A DNA stretch of 6,692 bases, taken from NCBI GenBank assembly GCA_934096535.1, contig CAKOMC010000058.1:1-6692 (forward strand), given 5' to 3'. Below the pieces are notes generated by a model that made no database searches, was not told the origin of the DNA, and saw only the letters and a list, made by a program, of their open reading frames with translations. Of the stretch, positions 1-6,673 are shown in pieces (position 1 is the first letter of the stretch; each line of letters begins with the position of its first letter). The stretch comes from an uncultured Bacilli bacterium (lineage in GTDB: Bacteria; Bacillota_I; Bacilli_A; RF39; UBA660). A program made the position numbers and the translations under genes.

Positions 1-33
1 AACCCCAATTGAGTATAGAACTCAACTAGGGTT
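1..33 (-). terminator. Probable terminator of the hrcA-dnaJ operon (cut by window edge)
   Basis: An inverted repeat pairs positions 1-14 with 20-33 around the five-base loop at 15-19. Read as minus-strand RNA it is a continuous 14-bp stem: AACCC/GGGUU at the base, UUGAGU/ACUCAA at the top, and between them one A-U pair flanked by two G-U wobbles. On the plus strand the two wobbles become A-C mismatches, so the structure favours the direction of dnaJ transcription. It starts 83 bases past the dnaJ stop. The U-tract expected after the stem begins with UU at the window edge and cannot be followed further, so intrinsic termination is likely but unproven. Confidence 0.7.
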
Positions 34-116
34 TAAATAAATATCTTTTTACTGTCTACTTTTTATTGACAAGTTCATAATATTTGCTAAAATCTATCTT
101 GTATTTTTATAACTTA

Positions 117-1259
117 TTATATATATTTTTGTAATGTTTTAAATTCTGGATTTGTTTCTAAATCTGTATCAGCTAAAGATTTAAATAGTTGTTTTTGTTC
201 ACGATCTAACTTAGTAGGTATCATAACATTAATAATAACATACATATCACCTTTACGACCGCTGTTAGGACTGGCAACCCCTTTACCTTTAATACGCATC
301 TTAGTATCATTTTGAGTTCCAGCATCAATTTGCAATACTAAATTGCCATAAATAGTTGGAATTTCTTTTTTACAACCAAGGACTGCTTCGGTAATTGTAA
401 TAGGTAAATCCATATAAATATCATTTTCTTCTCGTTTAAATAGCGGATGTTCCTTAACTGTAAATTCAATATAGATATCGCCATTTGGTCCCCCATTAGT
501 ACCACTTGAACCTTTACCAGTAATTCTTAATTGGGTACCATTATCAACGCCAGCAGGAACTTCAACTTCAATATCTTTTCGCATTTGACATTTGCCTTCA
601 CCATGACATTTTGGACAAGTTCTAGCAAAAGTCTTACCTGTTCCCTCACAATCCGGACAAGTAGTTTCAGTTTGAAAAGTACCAAACATTGTTCTTTGAG
701 CTTGAGTTACACGACCACGGCCATTACAAGTTGAACAATTTTTACTGTCAAAACCGCCTTCCCCATTACATTCATCACATTTTTCATTTAAATTAACATT
801 AATAGTTTTATGAGTTCCAAAAACAGCTTCTTCAAAAGTCAAATTAATTCTTACTAAAGAGTCTTCACCTTTAGTTGGATGATTGCCACGACTTCTTGAA
901 CCACTAAAGCCACCGAACGAGCCACCAAAGGCCCCGCCAAATAAATCACGGAAGATATCATCGGTATCGAATGATGAGAAACCGCCACCAAAACCGCCAA
1001 ATCCACCTTGGCCAGCACCGGCACCACCCTGTTCAAAAGCCGCCGAACCGAATTGATCATAAGTCTTACGCTTTTGGGCATCACCTAAAACGGAATATGC
1101 CTCACCTATTTCTTTAAATTTTTCTTCAGCTCCAGGTTCTTTATTGATATCTGGATGGTATTTTTTAGCAAGCTTACGGAAAGCTGACTTAATTTCATCT
1201 TGAGTAGCAGTCTTGCTTACTCCTAAAATCTCATAATAGTCTTTATTACTTGCTACCAT
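117..1259 (-). CDS. dnaJ: Chaperone DnaJ (Hsp40, type I/class A)
   Basis: Co-chaperone that delivers unfolded protein to DnaK and stimulates its ATPase; cytoplasmic and normally a dimer. The 380-residue product is full length. The J domain occupies about residues 6-70, with the HPD motif at 35-37 that contacts DnaK. A Gly/Phe-rich linker follows at about 74-120. Four zinc-binding CxxCxGxG repeats start at residues 161 (CDECNGEG), 175 (CSTCNGRG), 201 (CPDCEGTG) and 215 (CPKCHGEG). The beta-rich substrate-binding domains and dimerisation tail run to residue 380. All four repeats are intact, so this is a class A DnaJ and not CbpA-like. The ATG lies inside the end of pepF, with a 14-base overlap. 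An in-frame TGA lies three codons upstream and no other start is near, so this start is secure. Its Shine-Dalgarno is distant, which suggests translational coupling to pepF. The stop is TAA. Confidence 0.98.
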   Translation of the reverse strand: MVASNKDYYEILGVSKTATQDEIKSAFRKLAKKYHPDINKEPGAEEKFKEIGEAYSVLGDAQKRKTYDQFGSAAFEQGGAGAGQGGFGGFGGGFSSFDTDDIFRDLFGGAFGGSFGGFSGSRSRGNHPTKGEDSLVRINLTFEEAVFGTHKTINVNLNEKCDECNGEGGFDSKNCSTCNGRGRVTQAQRTMFGTFQTETTCPDCEGTGKTFARTCPKCHGEGKCQMRKDIEVEVPAGVDNGTQLRITGKGSSGTNGGPNGDIYIEFTVKEHPLFKREENDIYMDLPITITEAVLGCKKEIPTIYGNLVLQIDAGTQNDTKMRIKGKGVASPNSGRKGDMYVIINVMIPTKLDREQKQLFKSLADTDLETNPEFKTLQKYI

Positions 1260-3048
1260 TTTTAATCATTTCCTCTCTTAACTTTTTTGCCATAAGTAGT
1301 CTATCTTTAAACATTTTAACGGCATCATTTATAACATCAGTCTTATGCATATCAATACCACATTTAGCTAAAATATTTAATGGATAGTCAGAACCACCTG
1401 ATTTTAAGAAGGTCAAGTAATTTTCTAAAGCGCCTTCTTTTTTATTTAAAATATCATTAGCAATTTTTATTGCACAACTAAAGCCTGTTGCATATTTATA
1501 AACATAAAATGGGGTATAAAAATGCGGAATTCTTGACCATTCATAACCAATTTCTTCATCATTAATTATATTTTTATAATATAATTTATTTAAATCATAA
1601 TAGGTTTCATATAGTTTTTCGGTTGTTAATGGTACTTCATCTTTATCCATTTCGTGAACTAAATATTCAAATTCAGCAAATTGAGTTTGACGATAAACCG
1701 TGGCTCTAAATTCATCTAAGAATTTAGTTATATAGAATAATTTTTCTTCATTAGTTTTAGCATTTCTTATCATATATTCATTAAGTAAAACTTCATTTAC
1801 CGTCGAAGCTATCTCTGCTAAAAATATTGGATAACTACTGTTAGTATAAGTCTGATTTTTATCAGAGTAATAAGAATGCATAGCATGACCTAATTCATGA
1901 ATAACAGTCGAAACCGAAGTATAATCTCCTTCAAAGTTTACAGAAACATAAGGACTAATACCATAAACACCCCATTCATAAGCGCCACTTCTTTTACCAT
2001 CATTGGGATACTTATCAATAGAACGATTACTAAACATTTTTGAAATATCTTCAATATAAGTTTTACCAAGGGGTTTTAAGGCTTCTAAAATAGTTTCTTT
2101 AGCCTCTTTGAAAGTATATTTCTTACTCTTAATATTACATAGTTCCACATAAACATCATACATGTGTAATTCATCATAGCCTAAAAATTCACGACGAAAA
2201 TCTAAGTAATCATATAAAGTATCTAAGTTTTCATGAATAGCTTTTATCAAATTCAAATAAACATCTTTATCAATATTATCTTCATAAAGACTATATTCCA
2301 TACTTGATGGAAAATTTCTAATTTTAGCAATCAAATTATCTTCTTTAACTTGACTTTTATAAAGTGCTGTTAAAGTATTTTTGTGGTCTTCATAAAAAGC
2401 ATAGTATTTTTTAAAAGCATCTTTACGAACAGCTCTATCCTTATCAATCATGAAATTTGAATAATTACTATGATTTAGAGAAATATTTTTACCATCTTTT
2501 AAGACATCAGCAAATTTAACATCGGCATTATCCAAACTACCAAAGGCATCATCACCAGTACCTAAAATCGTCTCAAAACTGGCAATTATCTGCTCTTCCT
2601 TTTCACTCAAAGTACATTTTTTATAACGATACAAGCATTCTAAGTCAAAGGCATACTCTTCCAACTTAGCATTTTTTTTAACCAGTTTCTTAATGGTCTC
2701 ATAATCAGTACCTAATAATTCATTTTTAGTAAACGCTAATTCTTGAGTTACTTTAGTAAGTAAACTTTCAGCTTTCTCTTTGTAATTTTTGCCCTTAATA
2801 TCATTAGTATCTTGATAATGATATAAATAAGAATATTTATAAATTTTTCCTAACATCATTGATAATTCATTATTTGTCTTTAAATATATATATAAAGTAT
2901 TTTCATCATTTAAAATATGTCCCTTCATATCTTTAACAACTTTAATTTTATCTAAGACTTCTTGATAAGTTTTATCATATTCAGTATCACTTTTAAATAT
3001 TTTTGTTAAATCCCATGTATCTTCTTTGTTTATTTGGCTTCTTTCCAT
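1246..3048 (-). CDS. pepF: Oligoendopeptidase F-type zinc peptidase (family M3)
   Basis: Cytoplasmic zinc endopeptidase that cleaves short oligopeptides rather than folded proteins. The 600-residue product has the usual length of PepF-type M3B enzymes and no signal peptide or membrane segment. The zinc site is HELGH at residues 384-388 (His384 and His388 as ligands, Glu385 as catalytic base), followed 24 residues after His388 by Glu412 in AEIAST, the likely third ligand. Near the C-terminus, IPHFYTPFYVYKYATGF (507-523) matches the conserved His/Tyr-rich substrate-binding segment of the family. The N-terminal half is the helical lid typical of M3 enzymes. The start is supported by AGGAG seven bases upstream. 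It lies between dnaK and dnaJ, 111 bases after dnaK, and overlaps dnaJ by 14 bases. Base composition resembles its neighbours, so nothing points to recent transfer. The family is certain; the exact substrate and PepF versus a paralogue are less so. Confidence 0.95.
   Translation of the reverse strand: MERSQINKEDTWDLTKIFKSDTEYDKTYQEVLDKIKVVKDMKGHILNDENTLYIYLKTNNELSMMLGKIYKYSYLYHYQDTNDIKGKNYKEKAESLLTKVTQELAFTKNELLGTDYETIKKLVKKNAKLEEYAFDLECLYRYKKCTLSEKEEQIIASFETILGTGDDAFGSLDNADVKFADVLKDGKNISLNHSNYSNFMIDKDRAVRKDAFKKYYAFYEDHKNTLTALYKSQVKEDNLIAKIRNFPSSMEYSLYEDNIDKDVYLNLIKAIHENLDTLYDYLDFRREFLGYDELHMYDVYVELCNIKSKKYTFKEAKETILEALKPLGKTYIEDISKMFSNRSIDKYPNDGKRSGAYEWGVYGISPYVSVNFEGDYTSVSTVIHELGHAMHSYYSDKNQTYTNSSYPIFLAEIASTVNEVLLNEYMIRNAKTNEEKLFYITKFLDEFRATVYRQTQFAEFEYLVHEMDKDEVPLTTEKLYETYYDLNKLYYKNIINDEEIGYEWSRIPHFYTPFYVYKYATGFSCAIKIANDILNKKEGALENYLTFLKSGGSDYPLNILAKCGIDMHKTDVINDAVKMFKDRLLMAKKLREEMIKNGSK
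1271..1278 (-). promoter_or_regulatory. Distant ribosome binding site of dnaJ
   Basis: AGAGAGGA on the minus strand, inside the pepF coding region, is the only purine-rich anti-SD match before the dnaJ ATG. Its AGGA core ends 11 bases before the start codon, longer than the usual 5-9. The poor spacing and the 14-base pepF/dnaJ overlap suggest that ribosomes finishing pepF help start dnaJ (inference). Confidence 0.5.
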
Positions 3049-3093
3049 TCTAGATCTCCTTATATTCCCATAATTATTTTTTTAAATATTAAA

Positions 3094-3122
3094 CTTATAG
3101 CACTTAATCTTATAGTAGTAAA
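3094..3122 (-). promoter_or_regulatory. Possible internal promoter for pepF-dnaJ
   Basis: On the minus strand TTTACT (3117-3122, four of six to consensus) and TATAAG (3094-3099, five of six) are separated by exactly 17 bases. Transcription would start near 3087, about 40 bases before the pepF ATG. The -35 overlaps the downstream arm of the hairpin that follows dnaK. In sequence this AT-rich, such matches arise by chance, so this is a candidate only. Confidence 0.35.
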
Positions 3123-3146
3123 AGTTCTAGTCGCCTAGAACTTTTA
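3119..3146 (-). terminator. Hairpin after dnaK: partial terminator or processing site
   Basis: A perfect 12-bp inverted repeat (3119-3130 with 3135-3146) encloses a four-base loop that reads GCGA on the minus strand, a GNRA-type tetraloop. It begins 13 bases after the dnaK stop. The core stem AGUUCUAG/CUAGAACU is followed by UUUUACUACUAU, a short and impure U-tract. That suits a leaky intrinsic terminator or a 3'-end stabilising hairpin, which would make dnaK transcripts more abundant than pepF-dnaJ transcripts (inference). The symmetric repeat could also act on the plus strand, where no gene is seen. Confidence 0.6.
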
Positions 3147-3159
3147 AACTCTATATTTA

Positions 3160-4986
3160 TTATTTTTCTTCGTATTTAGCTTCTTTTACATCATCTTTGG
3201 AATCATTTGCCTTGTTATTAGAATCAGCATTTGCTGTATTTTGATTTTGTTTAGCAGCTTCTTGATATATTTTTTCGGCATACTTCATAGCAACATCATT
3301 TAATTCTTTAGTTTTAGACTTAATATCATCAACATTATCAGAATTCATTACATTTCTTAATTCAGCAATTTCTTCTTCAGCAGCTTTCTTATCATCTTCA
3401 GATACTTTACCTTCTAAATCTTTTAATGATTTTTCCGTTTGAAAGATTGTTGCATCAGCTTCATTTTTAGCTTCAGCTAAAGCTTTTCTCTTATCATCTG
3501 CTTCTTTATTAGCTTCAGCTTCTTTTCTCATCTTTTCAATTTCTTCATCACTTAAGTTAGTAGATGATGTAATTGTAATTGATTGTTCTTTATTAGTACC
3601 TAAATCTTTAGCGGTTACATGAACGATACCATTAGCATCGATATCAAATTTAACTTCGATTTGAGGAATACCACGAGGTGCTGCTGGAATACTATCTAAA
3701 CGGAAGTTTCCTAAAGTCTTGTTATCAGAAGCCATTGGTCTTTCACCTTGTAGGACATGAATATCTACAGCAGGTTGATTATCAACAGCAGTTGAGAATA
3801 CTTGAGATTTACTTGTTGGAATAGTTGTATTTCTTGGAATTAAGACAGTCATAACATCACCCATAGTTTCAATACCAAGTGATAATGGTGTTACATCTAA
3901 TAATACTAAGTCATCAACTTCTCCAGTTAAGACCCCACCTTGAATAGCGGCACCCATGGCCACAACTTCATCTGGGTTAACTTCTTTAGAAGGCTCTTTA
4001 CCTAATTCTCTTTTAACTAAGTCTTGGATATATGGAATTCTTGTTGAGCCACCAACTAGCAATACTTTATCAATATCGCTAGCAGTAAGTTTAGCATCTT
4101 TAAGAGCTTTTCTAACTGCATCTAATGTAGAATCAAATAAGTCTTTATTTAAATCTTCAAATTTAGCACGATTTAATGTTACATTTAAATGTAATGGTCC
4201 TTCAGCACTTTGAGCAATAAATGGAATTGAAATTTCCGCACTCATCATACCAGACAAGTCTTTTTTAGCTTTTTCAGCAGCATCTTTAATACGTTGCATT
4301 GCCATCTTATCATTTGATAAGTCAATACCATTTTCTTTTTTAAATTCAGATACTAAGTAATCCATAATTCTTTGGTCGAAATCATCGCCACCTAAATGGT
4401 TATTACCAGCAGTTGATTTAACTTCGAAAACACCATCACCTAAATCTAGAATTGATACATCAAATGTACCACCACCTAAGTCGTATACAAGAACGGTATG
4501 CGTCTTTTCTTGTTTATCAATACCATAAGCAAGAGCAGCAGCAGTTGGTTCATTAATAATTCTTTCAACATCTAAACCAGCAATCTTACCGGCATTCTTA
4601 GTAGCTTGTCTTTGGGCATCATTAAAGTAAGCAGGAACTGTAATAACGGCTTTAGTAACTTTTTCCCCCAAGTAAGATTCAGCATCACTCTTAAGTTTCA
4701 TTAAGATTTTAGCCGAAATTTCTTCTGGTGAATACTTACGACCATTAATTTCCACTTTTTCATCAGTACCCATTTTTCTCTTAATACTTGAAACAGTATT
4801 TTTAACATTAGTAACAGCTTGACGCTTAGCAGTCTCACCGACTAATTCTTCATCGCCTTTAATAGCGAAAACACTTGGAGTTGTTCTATTACCTTCTGGA
4901 TTAGTAATTACATGAGGAACTCCACCCTCTAATACAGCAACACAAGAGTTTGTTGTACCTAAATCTATACCTATAATTTTACTCAT
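3160..4986 (-). CDS. dnaK: Molecular chaperone DnaK (Hsp70)
   Basis: ATP-dependent chaperone that binds exposed hydrophobic stretches of unfolded or newly made proteins in the cytoplasm, cycling with DnaJ and GrpE. The 608-residue product is full length. The nucleotide-binding domain shows the phosphate-1 loop IDLGTTNS (7-14), IINEPTAAALAYG (143-155), phosphate-2 VYDLGGGTFDVS (167-178) and the adenosine motif LLVGGSTRIPYI (309-320). The interdomain linker is around VLLD (361-364), followed by the beta-sandwich peptide-binding domain and the helical lid (about 476-580). The tail is Asn/Lys/Asp-rich and ends in YEEK. KRKMG (69-73) runs almost directly into KVEINGRKYSPEEI, so the segment of roughly 23 residues found here in Gram-negative Hsp70 is absent. 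Asn195-Asn196 stands where E. coli has its autophosphorylated Thr, as is usual in Firmicutes. AGGAGAG lies seven bases before the ATG and overlaps the grpE stop. The gene ends in tandem TAATAA. Confidence 0.99.
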   Translation of the reverse strand: MSKIIGIDLGTTNSCVAVLEGGVPHVITNPEGNRTTPSVFAIKGDEELVGETAKRQAVTNVKNTVSSIKRKMGTDEKVEINGRKYSPEEISAKILMKLKSDAESYLGEKVTKAVITVPAYFNDAQRQATKNAGKIAGLDVERIINEPTAAALAYGIDKQEKTHTVLVYDLGGGTFDVSILDLGDGVFEVKSTAGNNHLGGDDFDQRIMDYLVSEFKKENGIDLSNDKMAMQRIKDAAEKAKKDLSGMMSAEISIPFIAQSAEGPLHLNVTLNRAKFEDLNKDLFDSTLDAVRKALKDAKLTASDIDKVLLVGGSTRIPYIQDLVKRELGKEPSKEVNPDEVVAMGAAIQGGVLTGEVDDLVLLDVTPLSLGIETMGDVMTVLIPRNTTIPTSKSQVFSTAVDNQPAVDIHVLQGERPMASDNKTLGNFRLDSIPAAPRGIPQIEVKFDIDANGIVHVTAKDLGTNKEQSITITSSTNLSDEEIEKMRKEAEANKEADDKRKALAEAKNEADATIFQTEKSLKDLEGKVSEDDKKAAEEEIAELRNVMNSDNVDDIKSKTKELNDVAMKYAEKIYQEAAKQNQNTANADSNNKANDSKDDVKEAKYEEK

Positions 4987-4998
4987 AATTAATCTCTC

Positions 4999-5577
4999 CT
5001 ATTCATTAACTTTAACCATCGCTGGTCTTAATAATTTATCTTTATACATATAGCCTTTTTGCAAAACATCTAAGACAACACCTTGTTCTTCTTCAATAAT
5101 GCTTTCGGTAAGAACAGCATCCATAAACTTAGGATCAAAAGGTTTATGTAAACATTCTATTTCGGTAACCCCTATATTTTTTAAAACGGTAAGCATATTA
5201 GTATATATCATTTTATATCCTTCTAAATACTTATCATTTTCACTATTATCCATAGCTATTGCTCGCTCAAAATTATCAATAATTGGTAACAATGATTTAA
5301 TCAGGTCAGAACCTTCATACATTGCTCTTTTGGATAATTCATCTTCATATCGACGACGCATATTTTGAATTTCAGCAGACAAGCGAACAACTTTTTCGTT
5401 GCTAGCAGCAACATCTTTTTTTAACTTCTCTAATTCTAAAGAATTTTTACTTTCTTTATTAAAGAAGGACTTCTTTTTTTCTTTATCTTTTGGTAGTTCT
5501 GAAGTTTCTTCAGGAGTTTTTTTTTCTTCTTTAGTAACTTCTGGTTCTACTTTTTTATTTTTTTCTTCTTCAGTCAT
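4999..5577 (-). CDS. grpE: Nucleotide exchange factor GrpE
   Basis: Releases ADP from DnaK and so resets the chaperone cycle; acts as a cytoplasmic dimer. From the ATG at 5577 the product is 192 residues. Residues 1-45 are a Lys/Glu-rich disordered leader. A long coiled-coil dimerisation helix covers about 46-85, a helical section follows, and the C-terminal beta domain carries the family signature: FDPKFMDAV (147-155) and GYMYKDKLLRPAMVKV (175-190). Lys replaces Arg in the usual DR, and Met stands at the usual His, a swap the family tolerates. An upstream in-frame ATG at 5595 would add six residues (MMMRKK). I prefer 5577 because GAGGA lies five bases before it, it overlaps the hrcA stop as ATGACTGA, and the upstream ATGs lack a good binding site. 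dnaK follows after 12 bases. The stop is TAG. Confidence 0.97.
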   Translation of the reverse strand: MTEEEKNKKVEPEVTKEEKKTPEETSELPKDKEKKKSFFNKESKNSLELEKLKKDVAASNEKVVRLSAEIQNMRRRYEDELSKRAMYEGSDLIKSLLPIIDNFERAIAMDNSENDKYLEGYKMIYTNMLTVLKNIGVTEIECLHKPFDPKFMDAVLTESIIEEEQGVVLDVLQKGYMYKDKLLRPAMVKVNE

Positions 5578-6580
5578 TTTTTTCCTCATCATCATTTATA
5601 TTTTCACTAATATATTGTAGTAAACCAACAACTTTATCATATTCCATTCGCTTAGGTCCGACGACCGCTATTGTACCTTCTTCCCCATCACGATGATATT
5701 TGGCTTTAACAATGGTTACATCTTTATCAAAATCATTTTCATCGCCAATGTAAACATTGATACCCGATTTATCAGAATACATATTTCTAGCTACTAATTC
5801 TTTATCCTCTAGTTTACTAGCTATTCTCTTTAAGCTATTTGCATCTTCATATTCTGGTTGATTATAAAGGTTAGCTTTACCGCCAAAGTGAATATTAGCT
5901 GTATTCTTAGCAAAATCACTAAACGCATCATAGAAAATATTATAAACTTGTTCATACTGTAACATCTTCTTAGCAATAATTGGTTTAATTTCAAATTCTA
6001 ATCGTTGCGACACTTCATCAATTGGTGTTCCCACCAACATCTTGTTAATCATCTCACCAGTTTTAACAATTTCATTAATATCAGCATCAGGTGATAAGAC
6101 AAATTGTTTGTTTTCCACAATTCCTTTATCAGTACATACTAATGCTACTATTTTGTTATCGGCAAGAGGAATAATATTAATTTGCTGTAGGGCATTATCT
6201 TTAGAGCCACTACCCAATATTACTGAAGTATAATTAGTTATTTCACTTATTATATCAACACATTTATTTACAGCATCTGAGACAACTAAATTTTGATTTT
6301 GAAAGATAGTTTGCAATTTTAACATATCTTCACCGCTTAGTTCTTTTGGTTTCATTAAATATTCAACATAATATTTATAACCAGCTTCGCTAGGTACGCG
6401 GCCACTTGATATATGATTTTTCTCTATATAACCTAATTGCTCTAAGTAAGCCATTTCATTACGAATAGTTGCCGAAGAACACTTAAATTTTTTACATAAA
6501 GATTTACTACCAACTGGTTTAGCATAAGATATATAATTCTCTACTATTTCCTTTAACAGTAAACTCTCTCGTTCACTCAT
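5570..6580 (-). CDS. hrcA: Heat-inducible transcriptional repressor HrcA
   Basis: Dimeric repressor of class I heat-shock genes; it binds CIRCE operators and in characterised Firmicutes depends on GroEL for activity. The 336-residue product is of normal length. An N-terminal winged helix-turn-helix covers about residues 1-72: recognition region SSATIRNEMAYLEQLGYIE (35-53), then the family motif SSGRVPSEAGYKYYV (58-72). The middle is the GAF-like dimerisation and sensing region. The C-terminal hallmark GPKRMEYDKVVGLLQYISE (308-326) corresponds to the GPxRMxY motif. The ATG is preceded at three bases by GAGGTGAT, an eight-base match to the 16S rRNA anti-SD. It is the first gene after the promoter and two CIRCE sites, so it should repress itself. 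The last eight bases, ATGACTGA, hold the grpE start and the hrcA TGA stop, so the two genes are probably translationally coupled. Confidence 0.98.
   Translation of the reverse strand: MSERESLLLKEIVENYISYAKPVGSKSLCKKFKCSSATIRNEMAYLEQLGYIEKNHISSGRVPSEAGYKYYVEYLMKPKELSGEDMLKLQTIFQNQNLVVSDAVNKCVDIISEITNYTSVILGSGSKDNALQQINIIPLADNKIVALVCTDKGIVENKQFVLSPDADINEIVKTGEMINKMLVGTPIDEVSQRLEFEIKPIIAKKMLQYEQVYNIFYDAFSDFAKNTANIHFGGKANLYNQPEYEDANSLKRIASKLEDKELVARNMYSDKSGINVYIGDENDFDKDVTIVKAKYHRDGEEGTIAVVGPKRMEYDKVVGLLQYISENINDDEEKND
5583..5587 (-). promoter_or_regulatory. Ribosome binding site that decides the grpE start
   Basis: GAGGA on the minus strand, within the last codons of hrcA, ends five bases before the ATG at 5577. 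No comparable site precedes the three tandem ATGs starting at 5595, and the GAGGA lies downstream of them, so it can serve only the ATG at 5577. Confidence 0.7.
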
Positions 6581-6583
6581 ATC

Positions 6584-6591
6584 ATCACCTC
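6584..6591 (-). promoter_or_regulatory. Extended ribosome binding site of hrcA
   Basis: GAGGTGAT on the minus strand is an uninterrupted eight-base complement to the 16S rRNA 3' end and ends three bases before the ATG. It fixes the hrcA start at 6580. Confidence 0.8.
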
Positions 6592-6613
6592 AATTAGCCA
6601 TAAGCCAATATGT

Positions 6614-6640
6614 TTAGCACTTTTTCTTTTCAAATGCTAA
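6614..6640 (-). promoter_or_regulatory. Proximal CIRCE operator (HrcA site)
   Basis: Plus-strand TTAGCACTT, nine bases, AAATGCTAA. The arms match in eight of nine positions and the spacer is the canonical nine. It covers the predicted transcription start (about 6638) and the start of the leader. In minus-strand RNA the one arm mismatch becomes a U-G wobble, so the transcript could also fold the element into a full nine-pair hairpin. Confidence 0.9.
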
Positions 6641-6644
6641 AATC

Positions 6645-6673
6645 ATTATATATTATATGTTAGCACTTGTCAA
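6645..6673 (-). promoter_or_regulatory. Sigma-A promoter of the hrcA operon
   Basis: On the minus strand the -35 is TTGACA (6668-6673) and the -10 is TATAAT (6645-6650), both perfect, with exactly 17 bases between them. Transcription should start at the A near 6638, giving a leader of about 58 bases before hrcA. The -35 lies mostly in the spacer of the distal CIRCE and the start site lies in the proximal CIRCE, so HrcA bound at either would block RNA polymerase. A perfect consensus suits a promoter kept off by a repressor and strong on heat shock. Confidence 0.92.

Noticed and set aside
66..93. Possible CIRCE remnant near TTTGCTAA downstream of dnaJ
   Set aside because: Only one imperfect half-site; no complementary arm at nine or ten bases on either side.
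75..132. Gly/Phe-rich repeats in dnaJ as a possible new repeat element
   Set aside because: This is the normal Gly/Phe linker of DnaJ proteins, encoded by repetitive GGN/TTY codons.
531..734. 67-codon plus-strand reading frame inside dnaJ
   Set aside because: It lies opposite the dnaJ zinc-finger region, has a low-complexity Ser/Thr/Phe-rich product, and shows no recognisable domain. It is a shadow of dnaJ.
854..1084. 76-codon minus-strand reading frame in another frame of dnaJ
   Set aside because: It overlaps the J-domain/Gly-Phe region of the certain dnaJ gene; its Val/Ala-rich product comes from the repetitive GGF codons read out of frame.
3956..4213. 85-codon plus-strand reading frame inside dnaK
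   Set aside because: Fully antisense to the conserved DnaK ATPase domain and without a recognisable motif.
5570..5572. UGA read as Trp (mycoplasma code)
   Set aside because: The three Trp codons of pepF are TGG, no in-frame TGA interrupts the five genes, and HrcA ends at the expected length with TGA.
5099..5620. Two plus-strand reading frames (5099-5368 and 5399-5620) across grpE and the end of hrcA
   Set aside because: Both are antisense to well-supported genes. The Phe/Ser-rich, seemingly hydrophobic product of the second is the complement of grpE's Lys/Glu-rich leader, not a membrane protein.
6042..6233. 63-codon plus-strand reading frame inside hrcA
   Set aside because: Antisense to hrcA, no domain, no convincing ribosome binding site noted.
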